NCBI RefSeq assembly: GCF_002305895.1
Contig: NZ_CP022203.1
Span: 2,644,501 to 2,708,500 of the forward strand
Source of the DNA: Corallococcus macrosporus DSM 14697
Lineage (GTDB): Bacteria; Myxococcota; Myxococcia; Myxococcales; Myxococcaceae
Length of the DNA: 64,000 nt
Reading direction: 5' to 3'
The translations under genes were made by a program, and so were the position numbers. The notes under the pieces are model-generated. The model saw only the letters and a program-made list of their open reading frames with translations. It searched no databases and had not been told where the DNA came from. This document shows positions 38,217 to 46,083 of this stretch, in pieces; positions within the stretch are counted from its first letter, which is position 1, and each line of letters opens with the position of its first letter.

Positions 38217-39899
38217 GTGCGTTACCCAATCTGGCTCCTGCTTGTCTGCGCCGGCTGTGCCGCGCGTGTTTCCCCCCATGCTGGCACTGTGCCGGCCGCC
38301 GCCGTGCGTGCCCAGGACTCCGTCCCCGTGGCCCCCGAGCCGCCCCCGGAGGCCGCTCCCACGCTGGCGTCCGCGCCCGCCCAGCCGGAGGCCCCGGTTC
38401 CGGAGGCCACGCCCGACGCCAGGGTGGCCGCGGATGACTGCGCGCTGAGCGCGGAGGACCTGGAGTCCGACGAGGAGGCGCTGGCCGAAGGGGAGGGCGA
38501 TGACGGCGAGAAGGAGACGCCGGACGCCGTCGCCACGGGCGCCGTGCCGACGGGGCCCATCTACTCGGCGGACATCTCCGACGAGGAGCTGGCGCGGCGG
38601 TGGAAGGACGAGCTTGCCTCGCTGGGCTCCATGGCCGTGGGCTTCGCGCACAGCGGCCGGCTGGTGAACGCCAGGCAGTTCCCGCAAGGGGAGGACTGGA
38701 TTGTCGTCACGCCCGCCGGGGCCTGGGCCACCGAGGAGACCGTCAACTACCTGGCCGAGGCCATCCGTGACGTGCGCGCCCGCTTCCCGAACGCGCCCCC
38801 GCTTCGCGTCAACGGCATGAGCCATAAGGAGGGCGGCTACATGCGCCCCCACAAGAGCCACCAGAACGGCCGCGACGTGGACGTGGGCTTCTACTACCCG
38901 ACGGTGGACCCCATCCGGACCCGCGCGCGCGAGCGCGTCATCGACGTGGGGTTGAACTGGGCGCTCATCCGGTCGCTGCTCATCAAGACGGATGTGCAGA
39001 TGATTCTCGTCGACCGTCGCGTGCGGAAGGTCATCTATGACCACGCGGTCCGGGCTGGCGAGGACAAGGCGTGGCTGGACTCGATTTTCAATGACGGCCC
39101 CAACGGCGTCGTCCGGCACGCGCGTGGCCACCGCGACCACTTCCACATCCGGTTCCACAACCCGCGGGCTCAGGAGCTGGGCCGCCGGGTGCAGCCGTTC
39201 CTGGCGCTCCAGCCAGAGCACAACGTGACGACGCACCGCATCCGGAGCGGCGACACGCTGGGCGGCATCGCGCTCAAGTACGGGTCGACGGTGGCGATGA
39301 TCAAGAAGGCCAACCGGATGAAGAGCAACTTCCTGCGTGCGGGGAACCGGCTGTCCGTGCCCCTGCGCGGGCCCTGCACGCACTGTCCGGTGCCGCCCCC
39401 GTTCGTGCTGCCGTCCCGCCGCCTGCCGCCGGACGCGGTGGCGCCCGCGATGGTGGCCTCGGCTCCCGCGGCCAAGGCGACGGAGGACGGTTGCGCGCGG
39501 CCCGCGGTGGCGGGTGCCACCCCGGCGGCCTCCGTCGTTCCGGCGGTGGGCGCGGCGTCCGTCGAGGCGGCTTCGACGGAGCTGGCCGCTCCCGCGGGGG
39601 CGGTGGCCTCCGAGGGGACGGCTGACGTGACGGTGAAGCGCGCGGGTGGCGCTCCGGTGGACGTGGCCTCGACGGTGAAGCCCGCCGCTGGCGCGCTGGT
39701 GAAGCCCGTGGTGGGGACCGTGGACGTGGCCGCGCCGGTAACGCCCGCTGCGGCCGTCAACGTGGCCTCGACGTCCGTGCCGGCCCCTGCCGCTCAGGGG
39801 CCCGCGGGTGGCGAGGCGGCGGCCGCGTCCGCCGGGAAGCCCGCCGCTCCGCTCCGGGAGACCGGAGAGGGGGCCGCGGGCGTCACCCACGGTCGCTGA
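38217..39899 (+). CDS. Murein endopeptidase (MepA/M74 type) with LysM domain
   Basis: A 560-residue peptidoglycan hydrolase. After a signal/lipobox region (Leu-Leu-Val-Cys-Ala-Gly-Cys) and an acidic Pro/Ala linker comes a penicillin-insensitive murein endopeptidase domain (about 125-340). It has the zinc motif Met-Arg-Pro-His-Lys-Ser-His-Gln-Asn-Gly-Arg-Asp-Val-Asp and the final His-X-His in His-Phe-His-Ile. A LysM domain follows (about 340-385: His-Arg-Ile-Arg-Ser-Gly-Asp-Thr-Leu). The last 170 residues are a low-complexity Ala/Val/Pro/Thr tail. The start is uncertain: GTG 38217 is preferred because it leads straight into the signal peptide, but the frame is open to 38085 and no ribosome-binding site is clear. 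Confidence 0.85.
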   Translation: MRYPIWLLLVCAGCAARVSPHAGTVPAAAVRAQDSVPVAPEPPPEAAPTLASAPAQPEAPVPEATPDARVAADDCALSAEDLESDEEALAEGEGDDGEKETPDAVATGAVPTGPIYSADISDEELARRWKDELASLGSMAVGFAHSGRLVNARQFPQGEDWIVVTPAGAWATEETVNYLAEAIRDVRARFPNAPPLRVNGMSHKEGGYMRPHKSHQNGRDVDVGFYYPTVDPIRTRARERVIDVGLNWALIRSLLIKTDVQMILVDRRVRKVIYDHAVRAGEDKAWLDSIFNDGPNGVVRHARGHRDHFHIRFHNPRAQELGRRVQPFLALQPEHNVTTHRIRSGDTLGGIALKYGSTVAMIKKANRMKSNFLRAGNRLSVPLRGPCTHCPVPPPFVLPSRRLPPDAVAPAMVASAPAAKATEDGCARPAVAGATPAASVVPAVGAASVEAASTELAAPAGAVASEGTADVTVKRAGGAPVDVASTVKPAAGALVKPVVGTVDVAAPVTPAAAVNVASTSVPAPAAQGPAGGEAAAASAGKPAAPLRETGEGAAGVTHGR

Positions 39900-39995
39900 C
39901 CTGTCATCGACCGGCCATGCAGGCTCGGGCCCCGTGTCTCCCTGGCGGTGACACGGGGCTCGTTCGTTCCGGAGTGTGGTAGGCACGGGCCGTCC

Positions 39996-40877
39996 ATGGC
40001 GTTTCCCCCGTACAAGGGCCGCTCGCTGGCCCACAAGGCCCGTCAGCGCTCACCCGGCCACCACTACAACGCGAGCTTCCTGTCCGCCGCCGACCGCGCG
40101 GAGGCCTTGAGCTGGCTCGCGACGCTGCACCCGCTCTGGGAAGAGCGCTACTCCAAGCACTTCCCACCGCCACCGGGGCAGTCGCAGCGGCGCCTGCTCC
40201 GGCCGGTGTACTGGCTCGGCAACTGGCAGTTCGCGTGCCTCGACTACTACCACCCGCCCAAGGGCGTGCTGAACCGCTGCGTCCAGGCCGAGCCCTTCCC
40301 GGCCGTGCTCCAGCGCCAGGTGGTGAAGATCGAGGAGCTGGCGAGGCGGATGTACCGCGGGCCGGACCTGCCTTCGCGCTGGCACCTCAACACCTGCCTG
40401 GTGAACTTCTACGGCAGCCGGTTGGAGGACGGCCGCTGGGTGGACACCGCGCGCGTGGGCGAGCACAAGGACTTCGAGCCCGGCCCCGTGGCCTCGCTGT
40501 CCTTCGGTGAGCGCGCCCTCATCCAGTTCGTCACCTCCACCCGCCCGGGCGAGCGCGACGCCGTGGTGCTGGAGCAGTGGCTGGATGACGGCTCACTCCA
40601 GCTCTTCGGCGGCGCGCGCTGGAAGGAGCAGACGTTCCACCGCGTGCAGCGGGTGGACACACGCACGGGCAGGACGCTGGCGCCGGAGCTGCCGGACTTC
40701 CGCACCCGCCGCATCAACCTCACGTTCCGCTACGTGCCGGACGAGCACGTCATCCCCTTCGCGGCGCTCACGCCCGAAGCACGCGAGGACGTGCGGCCCT
40801 ACATGGAGCAGCTCGCCCGGGGCAGCGAGTTCTTCCGGTCCGCCCTCGCGCGCGAGACGCCGGCCCCATCGGCCTGA
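39996..40877 (+). CDS. AlkB-like 2-oxoglutarate/Fe(II) oxygenase
   Basis: A 293-residue cytoplasmic protein of the AlkB-like class. AlkB enzymes repair alkylated bases by oxidative demethylation. The iron ligands can be recognised as His-Lys-Asp in Gly-Glu-His-Lys-Asp-Phe-Glu-Pro-Gly, with a later His in Phe-His-Arg-Val. The 2-oxoglutarate-binding Arg lies in Arg-Arg-Ile-Asn-Leu-Thr-Phe-Arg. The protein is longer than E. coli AlkB (216), like eukaryotic ALKBH-type forms, with an extra N-terminal region. DNA, RNA or protein could be the substrate. Convergent with the DEAD-box gene, 18 bases between stops. Confidence 0.82.
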   Translation: MAFPPYKGRSLAHKARQRSPGHHYNASFLSAADRAEALSWLATLHPLWEERYSKHFPPPPGQSQRRLLRPVYWLGNWQFACLDYYHPPKGVLNRCVQAEPFPAVLQRQVVKIEELARRMYRGPDLPSRWHLNTCLVNFYGSRLEDGRWVDTARVGEHKDFEPGPVASLSFGERALIQFVTSTRPGERDAVVLEQWLDDGSLQLFGGARWKEQTFHRVQRVDTRTGRTLAPELPDFRTRRINLTFRYVPDEHVIPFAALTPEAREDVRPYMEQLARGSEFFRSALARETPAPSA

Positions 40878-40895
40878 CGCGAGCCGCCCGCGCGG

Positions 40896-42152
40896 CTACG
40901 GGCGCCGCTTGCCGTGCGTGCGCGCGTGCCGCCCCGGCGCCTGGTCCGACGTGCGCTTCGACTGACCATGGTCCTGTTGCGGCGGGCCCGGGTCCTTCTG
41001 CGCGGCGAGGAAGGCCTCCCAGGCCTCCTTGAAGACGGGGTCCTCGCGCGGCACCTGGACGCGGGGAATCTCCGAGCGCATCAGGTGCTCGATGCGCGTG
41101 ATGACCTGGCCCTCGCGGGTGGTGGCGAAGGTCGAGGCGACACCGCTGGCGGCGGCGCGGGCCGTGCGGCCGATGCGGTGGACGTAGTCCTCGGGCGCGT
41201 GGGGCAGGTCGTAGTTGATGACGTGGCCCACGTCCTCCACGTCCAGGCCGCGCGCCGCGATGTCGGTGGCCACGAGGCACCGGTAGGTCCCGTTCCGGAA
41301 GCCGTCCATGGCCTGCTTGCGCTGGTTCTGCGTGCGGTCCGCGTGCAGCACGGCGGTCCGGTGCCCCGCCCGCTGGAGCGCCCGTTGAACCTTGTCCGCG
41401 CGCTCCTTGGCCCGGGTGAACACGAGCGCCGTCGCCGAGTCCCGGGCCAGCAGGGTCAGCAGCAGGGGCGTCTTCTCCTCCGGGCGCAGGAAGTACAGCC
41501 GTTGCTCGGCGCGCTCGGCGGGCGTGCCGCTGCGGGTGACCTCCAGGCGCACGGGCCTGTACAGCCGGCTCTTGGCGAAGCGGGTGACGTCGGGGCCCAG
41601 CGTCGCGGAGAAGAGCAGCGTCTGCCGGCGGCGAGGCAGGTGGGTGACGATGCGCTCGAGCTGCGGCAGGAAGCCCATGTCGAGCATCCGGTCCGCCTCA
41701 TCCAGGACGAGCGCCTCCAGGTGCGGGAAGCGGACGGAGGCGTTCTCCATCAGGTCCACCAGCCGCCCCGGCGTGGCGATGACGAAGGAGGGCAGGGCCT
41801 TCAGCGCATCGACCTGCGCGCCCATGTCCTCGCCGCCAATGATGGTGGTGTGCGTGAGGCGGCGGGGCTCCGCGAAGAAGCGCGCGGGTTCGGCAATCTG
41901 CTGGACCAGCTCGCGCGTGGGCGCCAGCACCAGGGCGACCGTGCCTTTCTTGCCCGCGAGGCGCTCCACCAGGGGGATGACGTACGCGGCCGTCTTGCCC
42001 GTCCCGGTGGCCGCGCAGCCAATGACGTCCCGGCCCGCCAGCGCGGGAGGGATGGCCTGCTGCTGGATGGGCGTGGGCTGCGTGAAACGCGCGCGGCGCA
42101 GGGCGCCCAGCGTCTCCCGCGAGAGGCCCAGTGGTTCGAAGGAGTCGCTCAC
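40896..42152 (-). CDS. DEAD-box ATP-dependent RNA helicase
   Basis: A 418-residue RNA helicase. Motifs in order are Q motif (Phe-X6-Leu and Pro-Thr-Pro-Ile-Gln), Walker A Ala-Thr-Gly-Thr-Gly-Lys-Thr, Pro-Thr-Arg-Glu-Leu, Thr-Pro-Gly-Arg, Asp-Glu-Ala-Asp, Ser-Ala-Thr, and His-Arg-Ile-Gly-Arg-Thr-Ala-Arg. The C-terminal tail is basic (Thr-His-Gly-Lys-Arg), as in RhlE-like helicases. Ribosome assembly or mRNA decay are the usual roles. The GTG at 42152 fits the family start, with GAGG very close before it; the frame is open much further upstream, so the start is uncertain. The gene is divergent from the PIN gene. Confidence 0.92.
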   Translation of the reverse strand: MSDSFEPLGLSRETLGALRRARFTQPTPIQQQAIPPALAGRDVIGCAATGTGKTAAYVIPLVERLAGKKGTVALVLAPTRELVQQIAEPARFFAEPRRLTHTTIIGGEDMGAQVDALKALPSFVIATPGRLVDLMENASVRFPHLEALVLDEADRMLDMGFLPQLERIVTHLPRRRQTLLFSATLGPDVTRFAKSRLYRPVRLEVTRSGTPAERAEQRLYFLRPEEKTPLLLTLLARDSATALVFTRAKERADKVQRALQRAGHRTAVLHADRTQNQRKQAMDGFRNGTYRCLVATDIAARGLDVEDVGHVINYDLPHAPEDYVHRIGRTARAAASGVASTFATTREGQVITRIEHLMRSEIPRVQVPREDPVFKEAWEAFLAAQKDPGPPQQDHGQSKRTSDQAPGRHARTHGKRRP

Positions 42153-42258
42153 GACCTCGGGGGTACCACGTCGCGAGGCCTCGTGGGAAAGGGCGTCGCG
42201 GGCAGCCGTCGTGATTCCCGCCCGCCCGGAGTGCATGATGGCCGTCCTGGAACACCGA

Positions 42259-42720
42259 ATGTCCTCCGTCACCCTCCCGCCGCTGCCAGTGGTCCTCGAC
42301 ACCAACGTGGTGCTGGACCTGTTCGTGTTCGATGACCCACACACGCGCCCCCTGGCCGAGGCGCTGGCGGACGGGACGCTGAGCGCCTGGACGGACGCGG
42401 ACACGCTGGCGGAGCTGGGCTACGTGCTGGCCTCGCGCAACTTCCAGCCCGGGCTGCCAGCGCCTCGGCGGACCGCCGCCTTCGAGCGCTACCGGGCCCA
42501 GGTCCACATGGCGCCGTCCGCTGAGTCCGTGGCCACGCCGGCGCTGCCCCGCTGCAGGGACAGGGACGACCAGAAGTTCCTGCTCCTGGCCGCGCGCGCC
42601 CAGGCGGCGTGGCTGGTGAGCAAGGACAAGCGGGTGTTGTCCATGGCGGACCGTGCGGGCCTGCCCTTCGCCATCCTCACGCCCCGGCAGGCCGTGAGCC
42701 GCCTACCACCCAGGAGGTAG
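42259..42720 (+). CDS. PIN-domain protein, putative toxin
   Basis: A 153-residue protein with a PIN ribonuclease fold of the PIN-family toxin type. The first acidic residue is in Val-Val-Leu-Asp-Thr-Asn-Val-Val-Leu-Asp. A second acidic site (Ala-Glu-Leu-Gly-Tyr) and the third Arg-Asp-Arg-Asp-Asp-Gln-Lys-Phe follow, with Leu-Val-Ser-Lys-Asp-Lys-Arg at the end. The four-acid active site seems intact, so it should cleave RNA. There is no short antitoxin-like frame directly before or after it; the neighbour downstream is a lipoprotein. It may be an orphan toxin or a domesticated nuclease. ATG 42259 was chosen by homology with the motif position. Confidence 0.8.
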   Translation: MSSVTLPPLPVVLDTNVVLDLFVFDDPHTRPLAEALADGTLSAWTDADTLAELGYVLASRNFQPGLPAPRRTAAFERYRAQVHMAPSAESVATPALPRCRDRDDQKFLLLAARAQAAWLVSKDKRVLSMADRAGLPFAILTPRQAVSRLPPRR

Positions 42721-42791
42721 ATACACGCCGCCCGCGCCGGAACATCTTTCGCGTCGAGCTGCACAGGCACTCGAATTCCAAGCGAGAAAAC

Positions 42792-43421
42792 ATGTTCCGG
42801 ATTGCGATGGTCGCGGCGCTGGCCCTGTCCACCCTCGTTGGCTGCGGTGGAGATGATGACGACAACCCTGGCGGCCCGCCGCAGACGGTGCAGTGCGATG
42901 CCTCGAACTGCGCCGGGTGTTGTTTCAACAATGTCTGTCAGACGGGGACGGCGGCCTCGGCCTGTGGAAAGGCCGGCGCGGTGTGCCGGACCTGCGGCAA
43001 CGCTCAGGTGTGCAAGGCGGACCAGACCTGCGGCGTGGACCCGGAGGGGGTCTGGCGCGTGCAGCCCGTCTCCGCCCAGGTGGCCGCCAGCAACAATGGC
43101 TCGGCGTGGGATGTGGACAGCTCTGCTCCGGACGTGTTCGTCGAGATGGCATGTCCGGGCGCCACGTCCGCGTTCAGCACGCCCGTGGTGCAGAGCTACA
43201 CGCCCACGTGGACCACCGGGGGCTGCACGGCGAGAGCGAGCCAGTTGATGGCGGAGGGGTGGGCCTTCCGCCTCTGGGATGAGGACCTGGCGTCCAATGA
43301 CACCATCACCGACGTCCTGGTCACGCGCTTCACCGAGCAGCAGTTCACCGCGGGGACCGTCTCGTTCGGCGCGTCCGGTGGCATGACGTCCCTGACGGTG
43401 CAGCTCCAGAAGCAGCCCTGA
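42792..43421 (+). CDS. Cysteine-rich lipoprotein with C2-like domain
   Basis: A 209-residue lipoprotein. The signal peptide ends Leu-Val-Gly-Cys-Gly-Gly with an Asp-rich linker. A region with about ten cysteines (about 30-82: Cys-X-X-Cys-Cys and Cys-Gly spacings) resembles the short cysteine modules common in myxobacterial surface proteins. The C-terminal 120 residues look like a beta-sandwich; Gly-Ser-Ala-Trp-Asp-Val-Asp-Ser-Ser-Ala-Pro-Asp-Val carries Asp residues where C2 domains bind calcium. The function is unknown. It is followed by an 11-bp hairpin before the convergent gene. Confidence 0.72.
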   Translation: MFRIAMVAALALSTLVGCGGDDDDNPGGPPQTVQCDASNCAGCCFNNVCQTGTAASACGKAGAVCRTCGNAQVCKADQTCGVDPEGVWRVQPVSAQVAASNNGSAWDVDSSAPDVFVEMACPGATSAFSTPVVQSYTPTWTTGGCTARASQLMAEGWAFRLWDEDLASNDTITDVLVTRFTEQQFTAGTVSFGASGGMTSLTVQLQKQP

Positions 43422-43442
43422 GCTCGGGGTTGAAGCGCGCAC

Positions 43443-43473
43443 GGCGGACCCGGAGGCGGTTTCCGGGCCCGCC
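43443..43473. terminator. Hairpin between convergent genes
   Basis: Positions 43443-43454 pair with 43462-43473 (11 bp, one mismatch) around a seven-base loop. It lies 21 bases after the stop of the cysteine-rich lipoprotein gene and 25 bases from the stop of the convergent gene. No T-run is present. Confidence 0.45.
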
Positions 43474-43498
43474 GGAGGCGTTGGCACGTCGAGGCAGC

Positions 43499-45028
43499 TC
43501 AGGTCCGCTGCACCGGGCGGTAGCGCGTCACCCGGACGTAGGTCTCGGAGACGAGGAAGGTGGTGATGGTCGACAGGCTCGCCTTTCCGTTCGCCTCGCT
43601 CCAGTCGAGGACATGGACGCGTATGGGGATGGCGTTCCCCCTCTTGGCTTCTGGGTCGTCGTATGTGAGCACGGTCCCTGCCTTCTCTCCGGCATAGGTG
43701 ATGAGCGTCTGGCGGAAGGTGGCCCAGGACTCACGGGTTCCGGCGAGTTCGAACCTTCCATGCAGGAAGGCGGTGGGACGGGCGAGTGAGCCGAGGAGGA
43801 AGGCACCGCCGGTGCGCTGGTGCTTCTTTGGCGAGAGGCTGATGAATCTCTTGCATCCGCCCAGGCACTCGAGCGCGCAGGAGCAGTCGGAACGATTCTC
43901 GGGCGGGCCGAACGTATTGCGCTGGTCCTCGCATCTGCTTATGCAGACCCTGGCCTCCCGGGCCTCCTTTTCGCGGGACTGCTCAATGGCCGCCAGCATC
44001 TGCGCCGGGCTGGCATCCGCCTCGAAGAAGAACGCGTCTTCCAGGTGGAGCAGACCGGCGACGGGAAAGAGGCCGTCGCTCTCCATGCTGGAGAGCGCCG
44101 CGCGCGCCGCGGTCTTCTGGGCCCGGGGTTGCGTGGGGTTGACGCGTTTCCACTTCGCGCGCGCCTCGGAGTCTTGACCCTCGTAGTCGAGGTTCACCCG
44201 GTCGAAGAGCTCGGCCGTCTTCTTCGCGCGGTCCAGCTCCGACTTGTAGCTGTCCTTCACGGGAATCGTGGAGAGCTGTCCGACGGCGTAGGTCAGCCCC
44301 CGCGCATATTCGCCCTCCTCACGGGAGCGGTTCAGCGTGAACAGAATCTCCCCCTCGTAGCGGGGCGCCCACTCGATCTTGGCTGCGTTGCCGCCAGGAG
44401 CGGAGGCCTGCTTCCGTTTGAGCGCGAAGGCGCGGATCTGCTCGAAGGCCGCGGCCTCTGCCTCGGGCTTGTATGGATCTTCCCCCTCCACGTACACGCG
44501 CAAGTCACTGAGGCAGGTGTCGTCGCGCGCCGCGCCCGGATAGGTCGAGACGAGCGTGAGCCGCACCCCGTGGACCTTGTTCGGGACGGGCAGGCGGACC
44601 TCCTGCCATCCGAGCACGTCCTTTAGCTCGGTCTCCAGCGCGGTGCCCGTCACCTGGGGACCCGTCTCTCCCTGGACCAGCGGCTCCAGCTTCACCTTGC
44701 GCGGCCGGGCGTTGGCGCGGAAGAGCTTGTCGGACTTCTGGAAGCCATTGCGGATGAACAGGCGGTACGTCTTCGCGCGCGACAGCTCCGGGCCCCACCA
44801 CTCCAGGGCTTCGCCTTCGCCGCGGCCCTTGGCGCCTTCCACCCAGGCCGTGGCCGGGTCGTCATCCGCGATGTAGAGCGGCAGGTAGTTCTGCGAGCCC
44901 TTGTTCCTGCCATCCTCCAGGAAGGAAGAGGCCGTCACGCGGCGCGGGTGCAGCCGGTGGGCGCCACCGGCGTCGGGTTCGAGCAGGACCGGCGGCGCTG
45001 CGGCGAGGATGAGCGACAGGAGAATCAT
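43499..45028 (-). CDS. Secreted protein with NADase-type glycan-binding (discoidin-like) domain
   Basis: A 509-residue exported protein with a short signal peptide (Leu-Leu-Ser-Leu-Ile-Leu-Ala-Ala-Ala). The first 190 residues match the pattern of NADase-type glycan-binding domains: Thr-Ala-Ser-Ser-Phe-Leu-Glu-Asp, Ala-Asp-Asp-Asp-Pro-Ala-Thr-Ala-Trp-Val-Glu-Gly, then Leu-Phe-Ile-Arg-Asn-Gly, ending in Leu-Arg-Val-Tyr-Val. The remaining 300 residues are unfamiliar and hold a compact cysteine cluster (eight Cys within about 40 residues). Rare codons ATA and AGA occur near that cluster, unlike the neighbours, which may point to recent acquisition. Its ATG overlaps the TGA of the cytochrome gene (ATGA), so they are translated together. 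Confidence 0.7.
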   Translation of the reverse strand: MILLSLILAAAPPVLLEPDAGGAHRLHPRRVTASSFLEDGRNKGSQNYLPLYIADDDPATAWVEGAKGRGEGEALEWWGPELSRAKTYRLFIRNGFQKSDKLFRANARPRKVKLEPLVQGETGPQVTGTALETELKDVLGWQEVRLPVPNKVHGVRLTLVSTYPGAARDDTCLSDLRVYVEGEDPYKPEAEAAAFEQIRAFALKRKQASAPGGNAAKIEWAPRYEGEILFTLNRSREEGEYARGLTYAVGQLSTIPVKDSYKSELDRAKKTAELFDRVNLDYEGQDSEARAKWKRVNPTQPRAQKTAARAALSSMESDGLFPVAGLLHLEDAFFFEADASPAQMLAAIEQSREKEAREARVCISRCEDQRNTFGPPENRSDCSCALECLGGCKRFISLSPKKHQRTGGAFLLGSLARPTAFLHGRFELAGTRESWATFRQTLITYAGEKAGTVLTYDDPEAKRGNAIPIRVHVLDWSEANGKASLSTITTFLVSETYVRVTRYRPVQRT

Positions 45029-46029
45029 GGCTTGCGCTCCTTCGGGGTGCGGGACGTCGGAAAGGGATGGAGGGGCGAGGCCCACAGCGCGAACTGGGAC
45101 AGGCCCGGTGGGTAGAGCCCGGAGTCTTCCTGCTCACGGGACACGAGGTGATAGACGACGCGCGCGTAGCGGGCTCCCGGGGGAAGTGGCACGTGGCGCG
45201 TCTCGCCTGGAAGCAGGCGGGTGTCCTCCACGGCGCCCAGGTGGGGCAGGGGCTCGTGAGGCCACTCCCGCACCTCCAGGCTGCGGCCGAACGTGGCCAC
45301 GGTGCGGGGGGATTCGAAGAGGGGCTCCCCGGCGACCTCCACGCTCACCCAGCGCATGACGTCACCCGAGGGGAACGCGTGGCCCACCTCGCGCGTGGAG
45401 ACGCGAAGCGACGCGCCCGCCTGCTCCACCCTGAGCGCCGCCTTCAGCGACTCGGTGCGCCGCGTGCCGCCCAGGCCGTGGTCGCCTCGGGGCATGTGGC
45501 AGGCCGTGCAATGGCGCGTGTCTCCGCTCTGGGCCTGCCAACGGCGCCACTCGCCCACGGTGTCCTGCTGAAGCTGCGTCGAGGACAGGCGCACCCGTTG
45601 GCCCGCGCTCGTCACCACGGGGAAGCCGAACTGGTGGCAGCCCGCGCAGGGCATCCCAGGGGCCTGGCCTTCATTGCCCGTGGGCGCGTGGCAGCCGGCG
45701 CAGGTGACGCCGCGCTCCTCGGGCGGGCTGTCCTTGGGGAGCGGGCCTCGCTCCAGGTTGAGGGCGAGTGGTGCGTGACATTGCACGCACCAGCCGGGGC
45801 GGTCCTCGGTCAACGCCACCTGGAAGACGGCGTCCACGCGGGCCGTCGCATGTCCACTGTGCCGCCAGGCCTCCACCTGGGGGGCGTGACATTCCGCGCA
45901 GCGTTGGACGCTCCAGTCCGGCAGGCCATGCGGCGCGGGCCCCACGTCCATGCGCGCGGTGCCCTGGGGGAAGCGCGGCGTGGGGGCTGTGGCCAACAGC
46001 GAACAGGTGAAGAGGACGAGCGCGGACAC
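45025..46029 (-). CDS. Secreted pentaheme cytochrome c
   Basis: A 334-residue exported multiheme cytochrome. A signal peptide covers about the first 15 residues. Five heme-binding Cys-X-X-Cys-His motifs lie at residues 44, 81, 110, 128 and 174, in a cytochrome c554-like arrangement. The C-terminal 150 residues have no heme motif and look like a beta domain. It probably takes part in periplasmic or extracellular electron transfer. The start is a GTG at 46029. Its stop overlaps the ATG of the glycan-binding protein gene, making a two-gene operon. No terminal reductase is visible nearby. Confidence 0.85.
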   Translation of the reverse strand: MSALVLFTCSLLATAPTPRFPQGTARMDVGPAPHGLPDWSVQRCAECHAPQVEAWRHSGHATARVDAVFQVALTEDRPGWCVQCHAPLALNLERGPLPKDSPPEERGVTCAGCHAPTGNEGQAPGMPCAGCHQFGFPVVTSAGQRVRLSSTQLQQDTVGEWRRWQAQSGDTRHCTACHMPRGDHGLGGTRRTESLKAALRVEQAGASLRVSTREVGHAFPSGDVMRWVSVEVAGEPLFESPRTVATFGRSLEVREWPHEPLPHLGAVEDTRLLPGETRHVPLPPGARYARVVYHLVSREQEDSGLYPPGLSQFALWASPLHPFPTSRTPKERKP

Positions 46030-46083
46030 GATGGAACCGCACTGTAGGCGTGATTGGGACGGGCGCGGTACAACGCCTCACTC

